Below are positions 6,475 to 13,115 of a DNA stretch of 13,145 bases, in pieces (positions within the stretch are counted from its first letter, which is position 1; each line of letters opens with the position of its first letter). A model generated the notes under the pieces. That model had not been told where the DNA came from, searched no databases, and was given only the letters and a program-made list of their open reading frames with translations. Origin of the DNA: an uncultured Ruminiclostridium sp. (GTDB lineage: Bacteria; Bacillota; Clostridia; Oscillospirales; Ruminococcaceae); NCBI GenBank assembly GCA_934462775.1, contig CAKSIR010000058.1:1-13145 (forward strand). The letters run 5' to 3'. A program made the position numbers and the translations under genes.

Positions 6475-7021
6475 ATTGCTTTTTCTGATACATAATGCTG
6501 TCAGGATTGAACTTATCCTCATAGCCAACTTTAAATCCGATTCGGCAGGCAAGCGGAATCAACGTGTAATACGCCATGAAAATCAGCGGCACAAAGGCTG
6601 CCATATCGTCTATCGTATTGCCGCAGATAAGCAGCGACAGCGGATAAACCGCACCGCACACAATTCGGTAAACAAGCAGGAAATCATACCACAGACCTGC
6701 GGCCTTGTCGATGAACAGCGCCAGCGCCAGCAATGCCATAACCAGCCACAGCAGCAAGCCTATATTTACCCAGCGCATTTTGTTAGGCTCGTCTACCTTT
6801 TTAAGATGAACCATTTTTCGTTCGCGCACGCCGTCCTTGTATGCGGCTGTAAAAATCAGCGAGTAAAAAATAAACGTTGTGAAAATAAAAGCAATCACCT
6901 GTACAAACGTAACATTTGCCACAACAGCGATTGAAATTGTCATAATCGTTGAAAGCAGGTTGCCGAAAACCATATAGCCGAGCGCTATAAGGAAAAGTTT
7001 GCCGAAAGATTTTCTTTGCAT
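6473..7021 (-). CDS. Uncharacterised polytopic membrane protein
   Basis: I do not recognise a named family. The 182-residue protein has about five hydrophobic segments (near residues 9-30, 37-60, 84-104, 114-133, 140-160), a basic loop between the second and third (KDGVRERKMVHLKK, 62-75) that is likely cytoplasmic, and a charged C-terminal tail (164-182). No transporter, enzyme or sensor motif is visible. The start is supported by AAAGGA about 10 nt upstream on the minus strand (7030-7036). It is divergent from the ferritin-like gene across a 59-nt A/T-rich gap and convergent with the murF-ddl operon, with which it shares a terminator stem. It appears to be a single-gene transcript. It is confidently a gene by length, start site and composition, but the function is unknown. 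Confidence 0.82.
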   Translation of the reverse strand: MQRKSFGKLFLIALGYMVFGNLLSTIMTISIAVVANVTFVQVIAFIFTTFIFYSLIFTAAYKDGVRERKMVHLKKVDEPNKMRWVNIGLLLWLVMALLALALFIDKAAGLWYDFLLVYRIVCGAVYPLSLLICGNTIDDMAAFVPLIFMAYYTLIPLACRIGFKVGYEDKFNPDSIMYQKKQ

Positions 7022-7080
7022 AAAATTGTCCTTTCAAAAAATAATATTATTGTAAATCAACCTCGAAAGGAATGATAAAA
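7022..7080. promoter_or_regulatory. Short divergent intergenic region with central palindrome
   Basis: Both ribosome binding sites (AAAGGA facing left near 7030-7036, AAAGGA facing right at 7066-7071) and any promoters for both genes must fit in or near these 59 nt. The centre is a 12-bp A/T palindrome, AATAATATTATT (7040-7051). It contains -10-like hexamers on both strands, but no good -35 partner at 16-18 nt, so I do not assign specific promoters. Confidence 0.4.
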
Positions 7081-7512
7081 ATGTCGCAGGATAACGTTGA
7101 TATTCTCAACAGCATATATAAAAACAGCAAAATGGCGTCAGAATGTATCCGCCATGTTTCGTCAGCCTGTCAGAACAGCCAATTCAAGGAATACATCGAA
7201 AAGCAGGGCTGCAAGTATGAGCAGAACTGCGCAAAAATTGCCGATGAAATTCGCTCGCAGAACGGCAGGGTTGAAGATGTTCCGCCATACGAAAAGATTA
7301 TGGCAAAGATGGGAATTGACATGAAAACCATGTTTGACAAAAACGACCGCAAGGCTGCCGAGCTTATGTACAACGGCACAAACATGGGAATTGTTGATAT
7401 TGCAAGAACCGTCAACCGCGCGAAAGACGCGGATCAACAGGTGCTTGACGAAGCCGAAAGGCTGCTTAGCGCCGAAGAACAGTACGCCGATGGATTAAAG
7501 AGGTTTTTATAA
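7081..7512 (+). CDS. Ferritin-like four-helix-bundle protein (DUF2383-like)
   Basis: This 143-residue, almost wholly helical protein resembles a clostridial family of ferritin-like proteins of unknown role. The recognisable part is the second half: VPPYEKIMAKMGIDM near 65-79, then NGTNMGIVDIARTVN near 96-110, and a C-terminal helix with EEQYADGLKRFL. Four helices can be placed at roughly 5-27, 31-59, 83-108 and 115-140. Four cysteines (near 20, 28, 41, 48) lie in the first two helices. A metal site cannot be confirmed from the sequence. I chose ATG 7081 because AAAGGA at 7066-7071 lies 9 nt upstream; the in-frame ATG at 7072 abuts that site. Its TAA overlaps the next ATG by 1 nt, so the two genes are coupled. 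Related proteins are often tied to sporulation or stress, but nothing here proves that. Confidence 0.8.
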   Translation: MSQDNVDILNSIYKNSKMASECIRHVSSACQNSQFKEYIEKQGCKYEQNCAKIADEIRSQNGRVEDVPPYEKIMAKMGIDMKTMFDKNDRKAAELMYNGTNMGIVDIARTVNRAKDADQQVLDEAERLLSAEEQYADGLKRFL

Positions 7513-7685
7513 TGGACGAAAAAATTATTCTTCACGGAAATCATGCGCGAATTGACAAGAACAGGAAAATTGTTCCGGAATTTATCAACTACGTTCCCCT
7601 TCAGCTCAACGAAAGCAAAACAGATGCCCAACTTGAGGACGACGCAGATTTTGCCCGCGATACCGTAAACGCAAACCACAAATGA
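7512..7685 (+). CDS. Small 57-residue protein coupled to the ferritin-like gene
   Basis: A 57-codon frame starts at an ATG sharing one base with the preceding TAA (TAATG). AGAGG at 7499-7503 lies 8 nt before the start, which is good spacing. The product is soluble and polar: a basic segment (HARIDKNRK, 11-19), a central hydrophobic patch (IVPEFINYVPLQL, 20-32) and an acidic segment (DAQLEDDADFARD, 38-50). There is no signal peptide, membrane segment, cysteine or known motif. The coupling suggests that it works with the ferritin-like protein or is at least made in proportion to it. It is short and I do not recognise a family, so its reality rests on the start site and the absence of any other gene before the terminator. 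Confidence 0.68.
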   Translation: MDEKIILHGNHARIDKNRKIVPEFINYVPLQLNESKTDAQLEDDADFARDTVNANHK

Positions 7686-7735
7686 CCGCTTCACAACGTT
7701 GATTAAACGGGTTTTCCCGCAATGCTTCCGTACAG

Positions 7736-7772
7736 CAATAAATGAAACAAGCCCCGCAAAACGTGGGGCTTG
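7736..7772 (-). terminator. Intrinsic terminator of the minus-strand membrane protein gene
   Basis: CAAGCCCC (7748-7755) pairs with GGGGCTTG (7765-7772), and GC/GT pairs extend the stem to 10 bp around an AAAAC loop. On the minus strand the stem is followed by a T-rich run (TTGTTTCATTTATT), about 20 nt beyond the stop of the 7792-8565 gene. On the plus strand no T-run follows, so it would end the ferritin-like transcript less efficiently. Confidence 0.75.
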
Positions 7773-7791
7773 AGTTATGCCCTCAAAAACC

Positions 7792-8565
7792 TTAGGAAGT
7801 CGCTTTTCCCGTATTCTGCTTGCTATCGTTTATTATGTTGTCCAGAACCTCAAGGGATTTCTCGTGGTTCTCCAGCATTTTTTCCTGATTACTTGTCATT
7901 CCGTCAAAAACGTTGCGGACGCAGATATACAAATCATCGGGACAGGATTCAATCCACTTGCAGGCTTTCGCAAACTCTGTACCCTTGATTTTGTAGTAAA
8001 TGCCGTCTATATTCTCATTGTCGGGATAAAGCTCGCCAAGGTTCACAAACATTTCCGCAGGGTCTGCGTCGCCGATTATTCCCTGAAACATATCCTTATT
8101 GCCCATGAAAATGTGAGCTGTTCCCGTGGAAATCTCACCGTACAGCTTTGCCTGATTTGAAAAATAGTAATTAGGGTCGCCGCCCTCAGTCAAATCAACA
8201 TAATAGGTTTCAACATGAACATAGCCGCTGTTGTCAAAATCAGGACAATACTTCTCAACCGCAAGCTCAATGTCGTTTGTTTTTAAATAAAGCGTGCTGT
8301 TTATTTCGTCCGTTGTAGCAACCAACATAATGCGCAAATCCGCTTTTTCCTTTGAAAGAGTGTCATACATCATAAACGCAAACACACCTGCAAGGAACAC
8401 GACCACGATTATAAGCAACTTGTAATGGTATAGAAAATTAAGAAGCTTTGCCTTTGCGCCCACAGGCTTTGCGTATTCGATTTTTTCCTCTTTTATTGTG
8501 TCGCTTTCTTCAATTATGCCCTGCTTGAGCTTCAACAGCTCTCTTTTGTCATCCTGATAAGACAT
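7792..8565 (-). CDS. Uncharacterised single-pass membrane protein with large exterior domain
   Basis: No family is recognised. The 257-residue protein begins with a charged cytoplasmic region (1-48, rich in Lys and Glu), then one membrane helix at about 49-67 preceded by basic residues, which predicts an N-inside orientation. A 190-residue exterior domain follows, acidic and rich in aromatic residues, with several Asp/Glu-Gly turns (for example DLTEGGDPNYYF near 124-135). It has no signal peptidase site, protease motif or sorting signal. The start is supported by AAAGGAGA (8569-8576 on the plus-strand numbering), close to ideal, and by a TTGACT-17-TATAAT promoter. It forms a monocistronic transcript with its own terminator. 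The layout fits a membrane-anchored sensor, adaptor or envelope protein, which is inference only. Confidence 0.82.
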   Translation of the reverse strand: MSYQDDKRELLKLKQGIIEESDTIKEEKIEYAKPVGAKAKLLNFLYHYKLLIIVVVFLAGVFAFMMYDTLSKEKADLRIMLVATTDEINSTLYLKTNDIELAVEKYCPDFDNSGYVHVETYYVDLTEGGDPNYYFSNQAKLYGEISTGTAHIFMGNKDMFQGIIGDADPAEMFVNLGELYPDNENIDGIYYKIKGTEFAKACKWIESCPDDLYICVRNVFDGMTSNQEKMLENHEKSLEVLDNIINDSKQNTGKATS

Positions 8566-8610
8566 AGTTCTCCTTTACTGTCAAGCTCTCCCTGAATTTC
8601 ATTATTTTTA

Positions 8611-8639
8611 ATTATACTCGCTTTAACATCAATAGTCAA
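8611..8639 (-). promoter_or_regulatory. Sigma-A promoter of the minus-strand membrane protein
   Basis: On the minus strand TTGACT (8634-8639) and TATAAT (8611-8616) are 17 nt apart, one base from perfect consensus. Transcription would start near 8604, giving a leader of about 38 nt with the AAAGGAGA ribosome site. Confidence 0.82.
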
Positions 8640-8657
8640 GAAATTTAAAAAATGCGA

Positions 8658-8683
8658 TATGAAATTCCTGCTGTCGTTTCATA
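8658..8683. promoter_or_regulatory. Inverted repeat between divergent promoters (possible operator 1)
   Basis: TATGAAA (8658-8664) and TTTCATA (8677-8683) are perfect 7-bp arms around 12 nt. The site lies between the -35 boxes of the two divergent promoters and overlaps neither, so it is placed where an activator or a shared regulator could bind. Binding protein unknown. Confidence 0.4.
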
Positions 8684-8690
8684 AAAAAAT

Positions 8691-8722
8691 CATGTTTTAT
8701 TTGACTTTTTGCACAAAACATG
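8691..8722. promoter_or_regulatory. Inverted repeat over the degV -35 region (possible operator 2)
   Basis: CATGTTTT (8691-8698) and AAAACATG (8715-8722) are perfect 8-bp arms separated by 16 nt that contain the -35 box of the degV promoter. The right arm ends 1 nt before the -10 box. This geometry suits a repressor that blocks RNA polymerase, but no regulator gene is present in the window. Confidence 0.45.
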
Positions 8723-8729
8723 ATAAAAT
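8701..8729 (+). promoter_or_regulatory. Sigma-A promoter of the degV-uvrC-rsmD-coaD operon
   Basis: TTGACT (8701-8706) and TAAAAT (8724-8729) are separated by 17 nt, each one base from consensus. The start would lie near 8736, about 40 nt before the degV ATG. The inverted repeat 8691-8722 overlaps it. Confidence 0.78.
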
Positions 8730-8774
8730 AATTTTAATAGTATTTTAGCATAGAGTACAGAGGAAGGGTTTATC

Positions 8775-9647
8775 ATGAATTACGAAATCGTCACCGACTC
8801 AGCAGCCAATCTTACCTATTCGCTTACAAAAAAATACGACATAAAAGTAATCTCCATGAAGTACCTCATGGATTCAGAGGAATACGACACTGCGCCTATC
8901 TCTGATGACGACGCATGGTTAAAGGAATTTTACACTAATCTGCGCGCAAAAAAGCAGATTACAACCTCATGCATAAACGCTGCCGATTTTGAAAAGGTTT
9001 TTATCGAAATTCTCGAAAACGGCAGGGATTTCATATATCTCGCGTTCTCATCCGGACTGAGCAGAACCTGCTCCATTGCAGTCGATGTGATTGAGCAGCT
9101 TAAAAAAAGGTTCCCCGACAGGAAAATGTACGTTGTGGATACTCTCGCCGCAAGCTTCGGGCAGGGACTTTTGGTTGATTACGCTGCCAGACAGCGCGCA
9201 GAGGGAAAAACCATTGAAGAGGTGTATAACTGGCAGGAGGAAAACAAGTTCCGCCTCTGCCATCAATTTACCGTTGACGATCTGTTTTTCCTGAAAAGAG
9301 GCGGCAGAATTTCCGCCGCAACCGCCATTGCAGGTACAATGCTTGGCATAAAGCCTATTCTTCACGTTGACAACGAAGGACATCTTGTCAACGTTGACAA
9401 GGTTCGCGGCCGCAAGCAGTCGTTTATCGCACTGGTTGACCGCATGGAGAAAAACGCCGTCAATCCTAAAAAACAGCGCGTATTCATAGGTCACGGCGAC
9501 TGCATCGAGGACGCACTTTACGTCAAAAAGTTAGTGCATGACCGCTTCGGAACAGCTGATTTTGAAATAACCTATATAAACCCCATAATCGGCGCGCACA
9601 GCGGTCCGGGTACGCTTGCGCTGTTCTATTTGGGTACAGAAAGATAA
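8775..9647 (+). CDS. DegV family fatty-acid-binding protein (FakB-like)
   Basis: This 290-residue DegV-fold protein starts with the family signature IVTDSAANL (residues 5-13). TTSCIN near 63-68 holds the conserved TS pair, FSSGLSRTCSIA at 91-102 lines the lipid carboxylate site, KRGGRIS at 174-180 is the family core, and IIGAHSGPGTLALF at 271-284 is the C-terminal signature. Members bind a fatty acid and, as FakB, present it to the kinase FakA, which makes acyl-phosphate from imported fatty acids. No fakA is present in the window, and bacteria often carry several DegV paralogues, so the partner and lipid preference are open. AGAGGAAGGG ahead of the ATG is a good ribosome site. It is the first gene of the operon, 1 nt from uvrC, under a promoter with a palindrome over its -35. 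Confidence 0.92.
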   Translation: MNYEIVTDSAANLTYSLTKKYDIKVISMKYLMDSEEYDTAPISDDDAWLKEFYTNLRAKKQITTSCINAADFEKVFIEILENGRDFIYLAFSSGLSRTCSIAVDVIEQLKKRFPDRKMYVVDTLAASFGQGLLVDYAARQRAEGKTIEEVYNWQEENKFRLCHQFTVDDLFFLKRGGRISAATAIAGTMLGIKPILHVDNEGHLVNVDKVRGRKQSFIALVDRMEKNAVNPKKQRVFIGHGDCIEDALYVKKLVHDRFGTADFEITYINPIIGAHSGPGTLALFYLGTER

Positions 9648-9648
9648 A

Positions 9649-11484
9649 ATGTCAGAAACCTACAACGACCGACTGGGTTTTCTGCGCGACAAAGCCAACA
9701 AGCTGACGCTAAGCCCCGGAGTGTACTTGATGAAGGACAAAACCGGGAAAATCATTTATGTCGGCAAGGCAAAAGCGCTGAAAAACCGCGTCACAACCTA
9801 TTTTCACAGCATCGAAAACCACAATCCAAAAACCTACAAGCTGGTTTCAAACATATACGACTTTGACTTTATAGTATGCCCAAGCGAGCTTGACGCACTG
9901 GTGCTTGAGGCAAGCCTTATAAAGCTGCATAATCCTAAGTACAATATACTTTTAAAGGACGACAAGGGCTACAACTACATTAAAATTACCAAAGGGGATT
10001 TTCCAAAGCTCAGCTATGCCCTTAACACCAACGATGAAAACGCAGACTATATAGGTCCGTATACAAGCGGATTTACGGTAAAGCAGACAGTGGAGGACGC
10101 CAACAAAATCTTTATGCTTCCCTCCTGCAGCAAGGTTTTCCCAAGAGATTTCAAAAAGGAAAGACCCTGCCTTAACTACCAGATAAAGCGCTGTATGGGT
10201 GTATGTACAGGAAAATTTACCGCCGAGGAGTATCAGAAGCACTTCAATTCGGCAATTGAATACATTAAAAGCGGCAGCAAGGACAGCATTGAGCGCCTGC
10301 GCAGAGAAATGGAAGAAGCAAGCGACAAGCTGGAATTTGAAAAAGCCGCAAAGCTCCGCGACCAGATTATTGCAATTGAAAAAGCTGACCGCTCTCAGAA
10401 AATCATGTCCGACAAGACGACAGATTACGACATTGTCGCTTTAGCTCAGAACATGGAGCTGTCCAGCGTTGCAGTTGTAAAATACCGCGGCGGACGGCTT
10501 ATTGACAAGGAAAATTTCTACATCGGCGACGAGTACGACCCTTCACAGATGAGATCAGATTTTCTGGTGGAATACTACTCCTCCAAGCCCTCAATGCCGA
10601 AGGAGATTTATCTCGACCGCGAAATTGACGATAAGAGCCTGCTTGAAGAATATTTCCGCGGCAAATTCGGACACAGGGTTTCGTTTATTGTTCCGCAGCG
10701 CGGCGAGGGGCTTAATCAGATTGTCCTTGCACGAAACAACGCAAGCGAATATCTCGCCCTTAAGGTCGGCAGAACCGCCAAGGAAATCAACGCCCTTGAG
10801 GATCTTGCGAAGCTGCTTGGACTGCCGAAAATCCCAATGTATATCGAAAGCTACGATATATCAAATATGGGCGAGGAAACCCGCGTGGCGGGCATGATCG
10901 TCTACCGCAACGGCAGACCCTTCAAGGCAGGATACCGCAAGTTCACCATAAAGGATGTTGTGGGGCTTAACGATTACGCCTGTATGCAGGAGGTAATCCG
11001 CCGCCGTTTTCAGCATTACAAGGACGGCGACGAAAGCTTTTCCACCATGCCCGACCTGATTCTTCTTGACGGCGGCAAGGGTCATGTTTCTGCCGTTCAG
11101 GAGGTACTTGACGAAATGGGCATTGAAGTGAGCCTGTTCGGTCTTGTAAAGGACGACAAGCACCGCACAAGAGCAATCGCAAAGGAAGGCGGCGAAATAC
11201 AGGTAAACGCAAACAAAAACCTGTTCAATCTGCTGACGAACATTCAGGACGAAGTACACCGCTTCTCAATTTCATTTCAGCGTCAGCAGCATAAGAAAAA
11301 GCAATACGAGCTTGAAATCACCCGCGTAAAAGGCATTGGCGAGAAAAAAGCCCTTGCCCTGCTTAAGCATTTCAAGACAAAGCAAGGTCTTAAAGACGCG
11401 TCAGCGGAGGAGCTTGCAAGGATTGCAAAAGTAAACAAGGAAACAGCAGACGAGTTGTATTTGTATATTCAGGAGATATTTTAA
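9649..11484 (+). CDS. uvrC: UvrABC excinuclease subunit C
   Basis: UvrC makes both incisions in nucleotide excision repair together with UvrA/UvrB. The 611 residues carry the full domain set. The GIY-YIG nuclease (PGVYLMKD at 23-30, IIYVGKAKALKNR at 35-47) makes the 3' cut. Cysteines 160, 174, 182 and 186 match the iron-sulfur cluster positions known from E. coli UvrC. The UvrB-interacting UVR motif is near 215-245. The RNase H-like nuclease (YDISN with Asp403, LLDGGKGH with Asp474, DEVHRF with His537) makes the 5' cut, and a helix-hairpin-helix lies at about 557-600 (VKGIGEKKALALL). I chose ATG 9649, just after the degV stop. An in-frame ATG at 9616 inside degV adds 11 residues without family support. 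The ribosome site is weak (AGAAAG), which suggests coupling to degV translation. Confidence 0.96.
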   Translation: MSETYNDRLGFLRDKANKLTLSPGVYLMKDKTGKIIYVGKAKALKNRVTTYFHSIENHNPKTYKLVSNIYDFDFIVCPSELDALVLEASLIKLHNPKYNILLKDDKGYNYIKITKGDFPKLSYALNTNDENADYIGPYTSGFTVKQTVEDANKIFMLPSCSKVFPRDFKKERPCLNYQIKRCMGVCTGKFTAEEYQKHFNSAIEYIKSGSKDSIERLRREMEEASDKLEFEKAAKLRDQIIAIEKADRSQKIMSDKTTDYDIVALAQNMELSSVAVVKYRGGRLIDKENFYIGDEYDPSQMRSDFLVEYYSSKPSMPKEIYLDREIDDKSLLEEYFRGKFGHRVSFIVPQRGEGLNQIVLARNNASEYLALKVGRTAKEINALEDLAKLLGLPKIPMYIESYDISNMGEETRVAGMIVYRNGRPFKAGYRKFTIKDVVGLNDYACMQEVIRRRFQHYKDGDESFSTMPDLILLDGGKGHVSAVQEVLDEMGIEVSLFGLVKDDKHRTRAIAKEGGEIQVNANKNLFNLLTNIQDEVHRFSISFQRQQHKKKQYELEITRVKGIGEKKALALLKHFKTKQGLKDASAEELARIAKVNKETADELYLYIQEIF

Positions 11485-12039
11485 GTGAGAGTTATTACAG
11501 GTTCGGCGCGAGGAAAAAAGCTTAAGACACTTGAGGGAACGGAAATAATCCGCCCTACAACAGACGGTGTAAAGGAAGCTATTTTCAGCGCAATTCAGTT
11601 TGAAATCGAGGGACGCACCGTCCTTGACTTATTCGCAGGTTCAGGTCAGCTCGGCATTGAAGCGCTGAGCAGAGGCGCAAAGGAATGTACGTTCGTTGAC
11701 AGCAATATCCAATCAATCAACATTGTTAAGGAAAACGTGAAAAATACAGGCTTTGAAAGCAATTCCAAAATTGTCAATATGCCGAATACCGCGTTTCTCC
11801 GTACCACTCTTGACACCTACGACATAGCCCTTTTAGACCCGCCGTACGACCGCAAGCTGATTCAGAAATCACTTCCCGCTCTGGCTGAAAAAATGTCGGA
11901 TTACGGCATTATTGTATGCGAGCACGAAAGCACCGCCAAGCTTCCCGAGGAAGTCGGCGATTTCAAGATTGCAAAAATTTACAAGCACGGACGCACTTAT
12001 GTTACCATTTACAGAAAGGAACAGGGTGACGAGGAATGA
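11485..12039 (+). CDS. rsmD: 16S rRNA (guanine-966 N2) methyltransferase RsmD
   Basis: This 184-residue SAM-dependent enzyme methylates G966 (E. coli numbering) of 16S rRNA during 30S assembly. Family motifs are ITGSARGKKL at 4-13, RPTTDGVKEAIFS at 23-35, the SAM-binding VLDLFAGSGQLGIEAL at 46-61, and the catalytic DPPY at 118-121 typical of exocyclic-amino N-methyltransferases. Translation starts at GTG immediately after the uvrC TAA. AGGAG at 11471-11475 lies 9 nt upstream and sits inside the end of uvrC. It overlaps coaD by 4 nt (ATGA), and this rsmD-coaD pairing is common in Firmicutes and many other bacteria. Confidence 0.93.
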   Translation: MRVITGSARGKKLKTLEGTEIIRPTTDGVKEAIFSAIQFEIEGRTVLDLFAGSGQLGIEALSRGAKECTFVDSNIQSINIVKENVKNTGFESNSKIVNMPNTAFLRTTLDTYDIALLDPPYDRKLIQKSLPALAEKMSDYGIIVCEHESTAKLPEEVGDFKIAKIYKHGRTYVTIYRKEQGDEE

Positions 12040-12527
12040 AATTAGCCATCTATCCGGGCAGCTTCGACCCGGTAACCTACGGTCACATGGACATTATCCA
12101 TCGCGCCGCAAAGCTTTTCGACAAGGTGATTGTGCTTGTTTCGGTTAATCCGCTTAAACCAAGCTCCTTCACAATCGAGGAGCGCGTTGATTTTCTGAAA
12201 CGTGCCACAAGCAATATAGAAAACGTTGAAATCGACAGCTACACAGGTCTGCTTATCGACTATTTCAACATGAGAAACGCAGACGTAATTGTCAAGGGAC
12301 TTCGCGCAATGAGCGATTTTGAATACGAGTTCCAGATGGCGCTTGTGAACAAGGATATGTGCCACAAGGCGGAAACTATCTTCCTTGCAGCTGATGTTGC
12401 AAGCACATTCCTGTCGTCAAGCATGGTGAAGCAGATTGCAATGTTCGGCGGAGATATTAGCGCATTTGTTCCCGCCTGCATTCTCGATGATATAAACAAA
12501 AGACTTATACTTAGAAAGGATAAATGA
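12036..12527 (+). CDS. coaD: Phosphopantetheine adenylyltransferase CoaD
   Basis: CoaD transfers AMP from ATP to 4'-phosphopantetheine, the penultimate step of coenzyme A synthesis. The 163-residue protein has the nucleotidyltransferase signature YPGSFDPVTYGHMDII at 6-21, with the TxGH histidine at 17. The pantetheine-site segment VKGLRAMSDFEYE is at 86-98. The second nucleotide motif appears as SSSMVKQIAMFGGD at 127-140, where many homologues have SSTLVRE; Lys132 for Arg is a conservative change. The length is normal for the family. The start overlaps the rsmD stop in ATGA, and the stop overlaps a candidate ATG of the next gene, so translation along rsmD-coaD-coiled-coil is probably coupled. 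Confidence 0.95.
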   Translation: MKLAIYPGSFDPVTYGHMDIIHRAAKLFDKVIVLVSVNPLKPSSFTIEERVDFLKRATSNIENVEIDSYTGLLIDYFNMRNADVIVKGLRAMSDFEYEFQMALVNKDMCHKAETIFLAADVASTFLSSSMVKQIAMFGGDISAFVPACILDDINKRLILRKDK

Positions 12528-12529
12528 AA

Positions 12530-12982
12530 ATGAGCTTAGATGATACAATTGAAAAAATGTACGACTTAATCGACAAGTCAGTCCAGCTCCCGTTTTCGGG
12601 AAAGAAAAGCCTTGTCGACATTGAGGCAATGAGCAGCCTTATCGACCAGATAAGACTCGACCTGCCGGGCGAATTCCAGCAGGCAAAGAGCATTGTCAAC
12701 GACAGAAAAGCAATTATCGCCGACGCAAAAAAGGAAGCCGAAAGCATTATCAGACGCGCCGAGGAAAAGGCTGCCAACCTTGTTTCTCAGCAGGAAATTT
12801 CCCGTCAGGCTCAGGCTAAGGCGACAGAGATACTTACTACCGCCCAGCAGAAGTCAAAGGTTCTCCGCACAACTACAAACGATTATGTTGAAACAATGCT
12901 TACAAGAATCGAAACGCTGCTTGCCGACGACCTTACCGATGTAAAGAAGGCCAAGGCGGCAATCAAAAACTCAAACAAATAA
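12530..12982 (+). CDS. Coiled-coil protein downstream of coaD (often labelled ATPase subunit-like)
   Basis: The 150-residue product has a short N-terminal helical part with a conserved-looking VQLPFSGKKSLVD segment (about 19-31). A long, charged, alanine-rich coiled coil runs from about residue 45 to the end (for example KKEAESIIRRAEEKAANLV near 66-84). Similar proteins follow coaD in many Clostridia and are loosely named ATPase or H+-ATPase subunit B/H-like, because of the coiled coil and not because of any ATP-binding motif; none is present here. A scaffold or membrane/septum-associated role is possible but unproven. I chose ATG 12530 because AAAGGA (12515-12520) lies 9 nt upstream. The ATG at 12524, overlapping the coaD stop, adds two residues and leaves only 3 nt of spacing. 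It is the last gene of the operon, followed by a hairpin. Confidence 0.82.
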   Translation: MSLDDTIEKMYDLIDKSVQLPFSGKKSLVDIEAMSSLIDQIRLDLPGEFQQAKSIVNDRKAIIADAKKEAESIIRRAEEKAANLVSQQEISRQAQAKATEILTTAQQKSKVLRTTTNDYVETMLTRIETLLADDLTDVKKAKAAIKNSNK

Positions 12983-12987
12983 GAAAG

Positions 12988-13015
12988 CAGCCTGTAAGTC
13001 CAAGCTTACAGGCTG
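12988..13015 (+). terminator. Perfect 11-bp hairpin after the coaD operon (no T-run)
   Basis: CAGCCTGTAAG (12988-12998) and CTTACAGGCTG (13005-13015) form a perfect 11-bp stem with a 6-nt loop, 6 nt after the last stop codon. No T-run follows. Four bases later the right repeat begins, and its own hairpin (13026-13054) does end in T-rich sequence, so the two together may form the operon's end. Confidence 0.6.
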
Positions 13016-13018
13016 TAT

Positions 13019-13088
13019 AGCTTGTCGAAAAACGCGCCACCGGCGCCTTTTTCGAGGATTATGCTGTGAAAATTATTCACTTGCGGGG
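13019..13088 (+). repeat. Right copy of the 70-bp structured repeat
   Basis: This copy matches the reverse complement of 1-70 at 66 of 70 positions, with the first 45 nt (13019-13063) identical. The stem at 13026-13054 pairs CGAAAAA with TTTTTCG and GCGCC with GGCGC across one C-C mismatch, with an ACC loop, giving a terminator-like structure on either strand. A smaller stem, GTGAA/TTCAC, is at 13066-13080. Like the left copy it lies next to a separate gene-end-type hairpin, suggesting a dispersed element that sits at transcript ends. Confidence 0.9.
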
Positions 13089-13115
13089 CGCTTTTTTTCT
13101 TGAAAAAAGCGCCCC
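13085..13115. repeat. Perfect 13-bp inverted repeat at the right edge
   Basis: GGGGCGCTTTTTT (13085-13097) is exactly complementary to AAAAAAGCGCCCC (13103-13115), with a 5-nt loop. It overlaps the last 4 nt of the right repeat copy. The left copy begins at the equivalent four C, so its counterpart, if present, would lie just outside the window. The remaining 30 nt (13116-13145) show no gene or clear structure. Confidence 0.85.

Noticed and set aside
1..13088. CRISPR array or composite transposon made by the two repeats
   Set aside because: There are only two copies, in opposite orientation, with no spacer periodicity, cas gene or transposase between them, and the enclosed genes are housekeeping.
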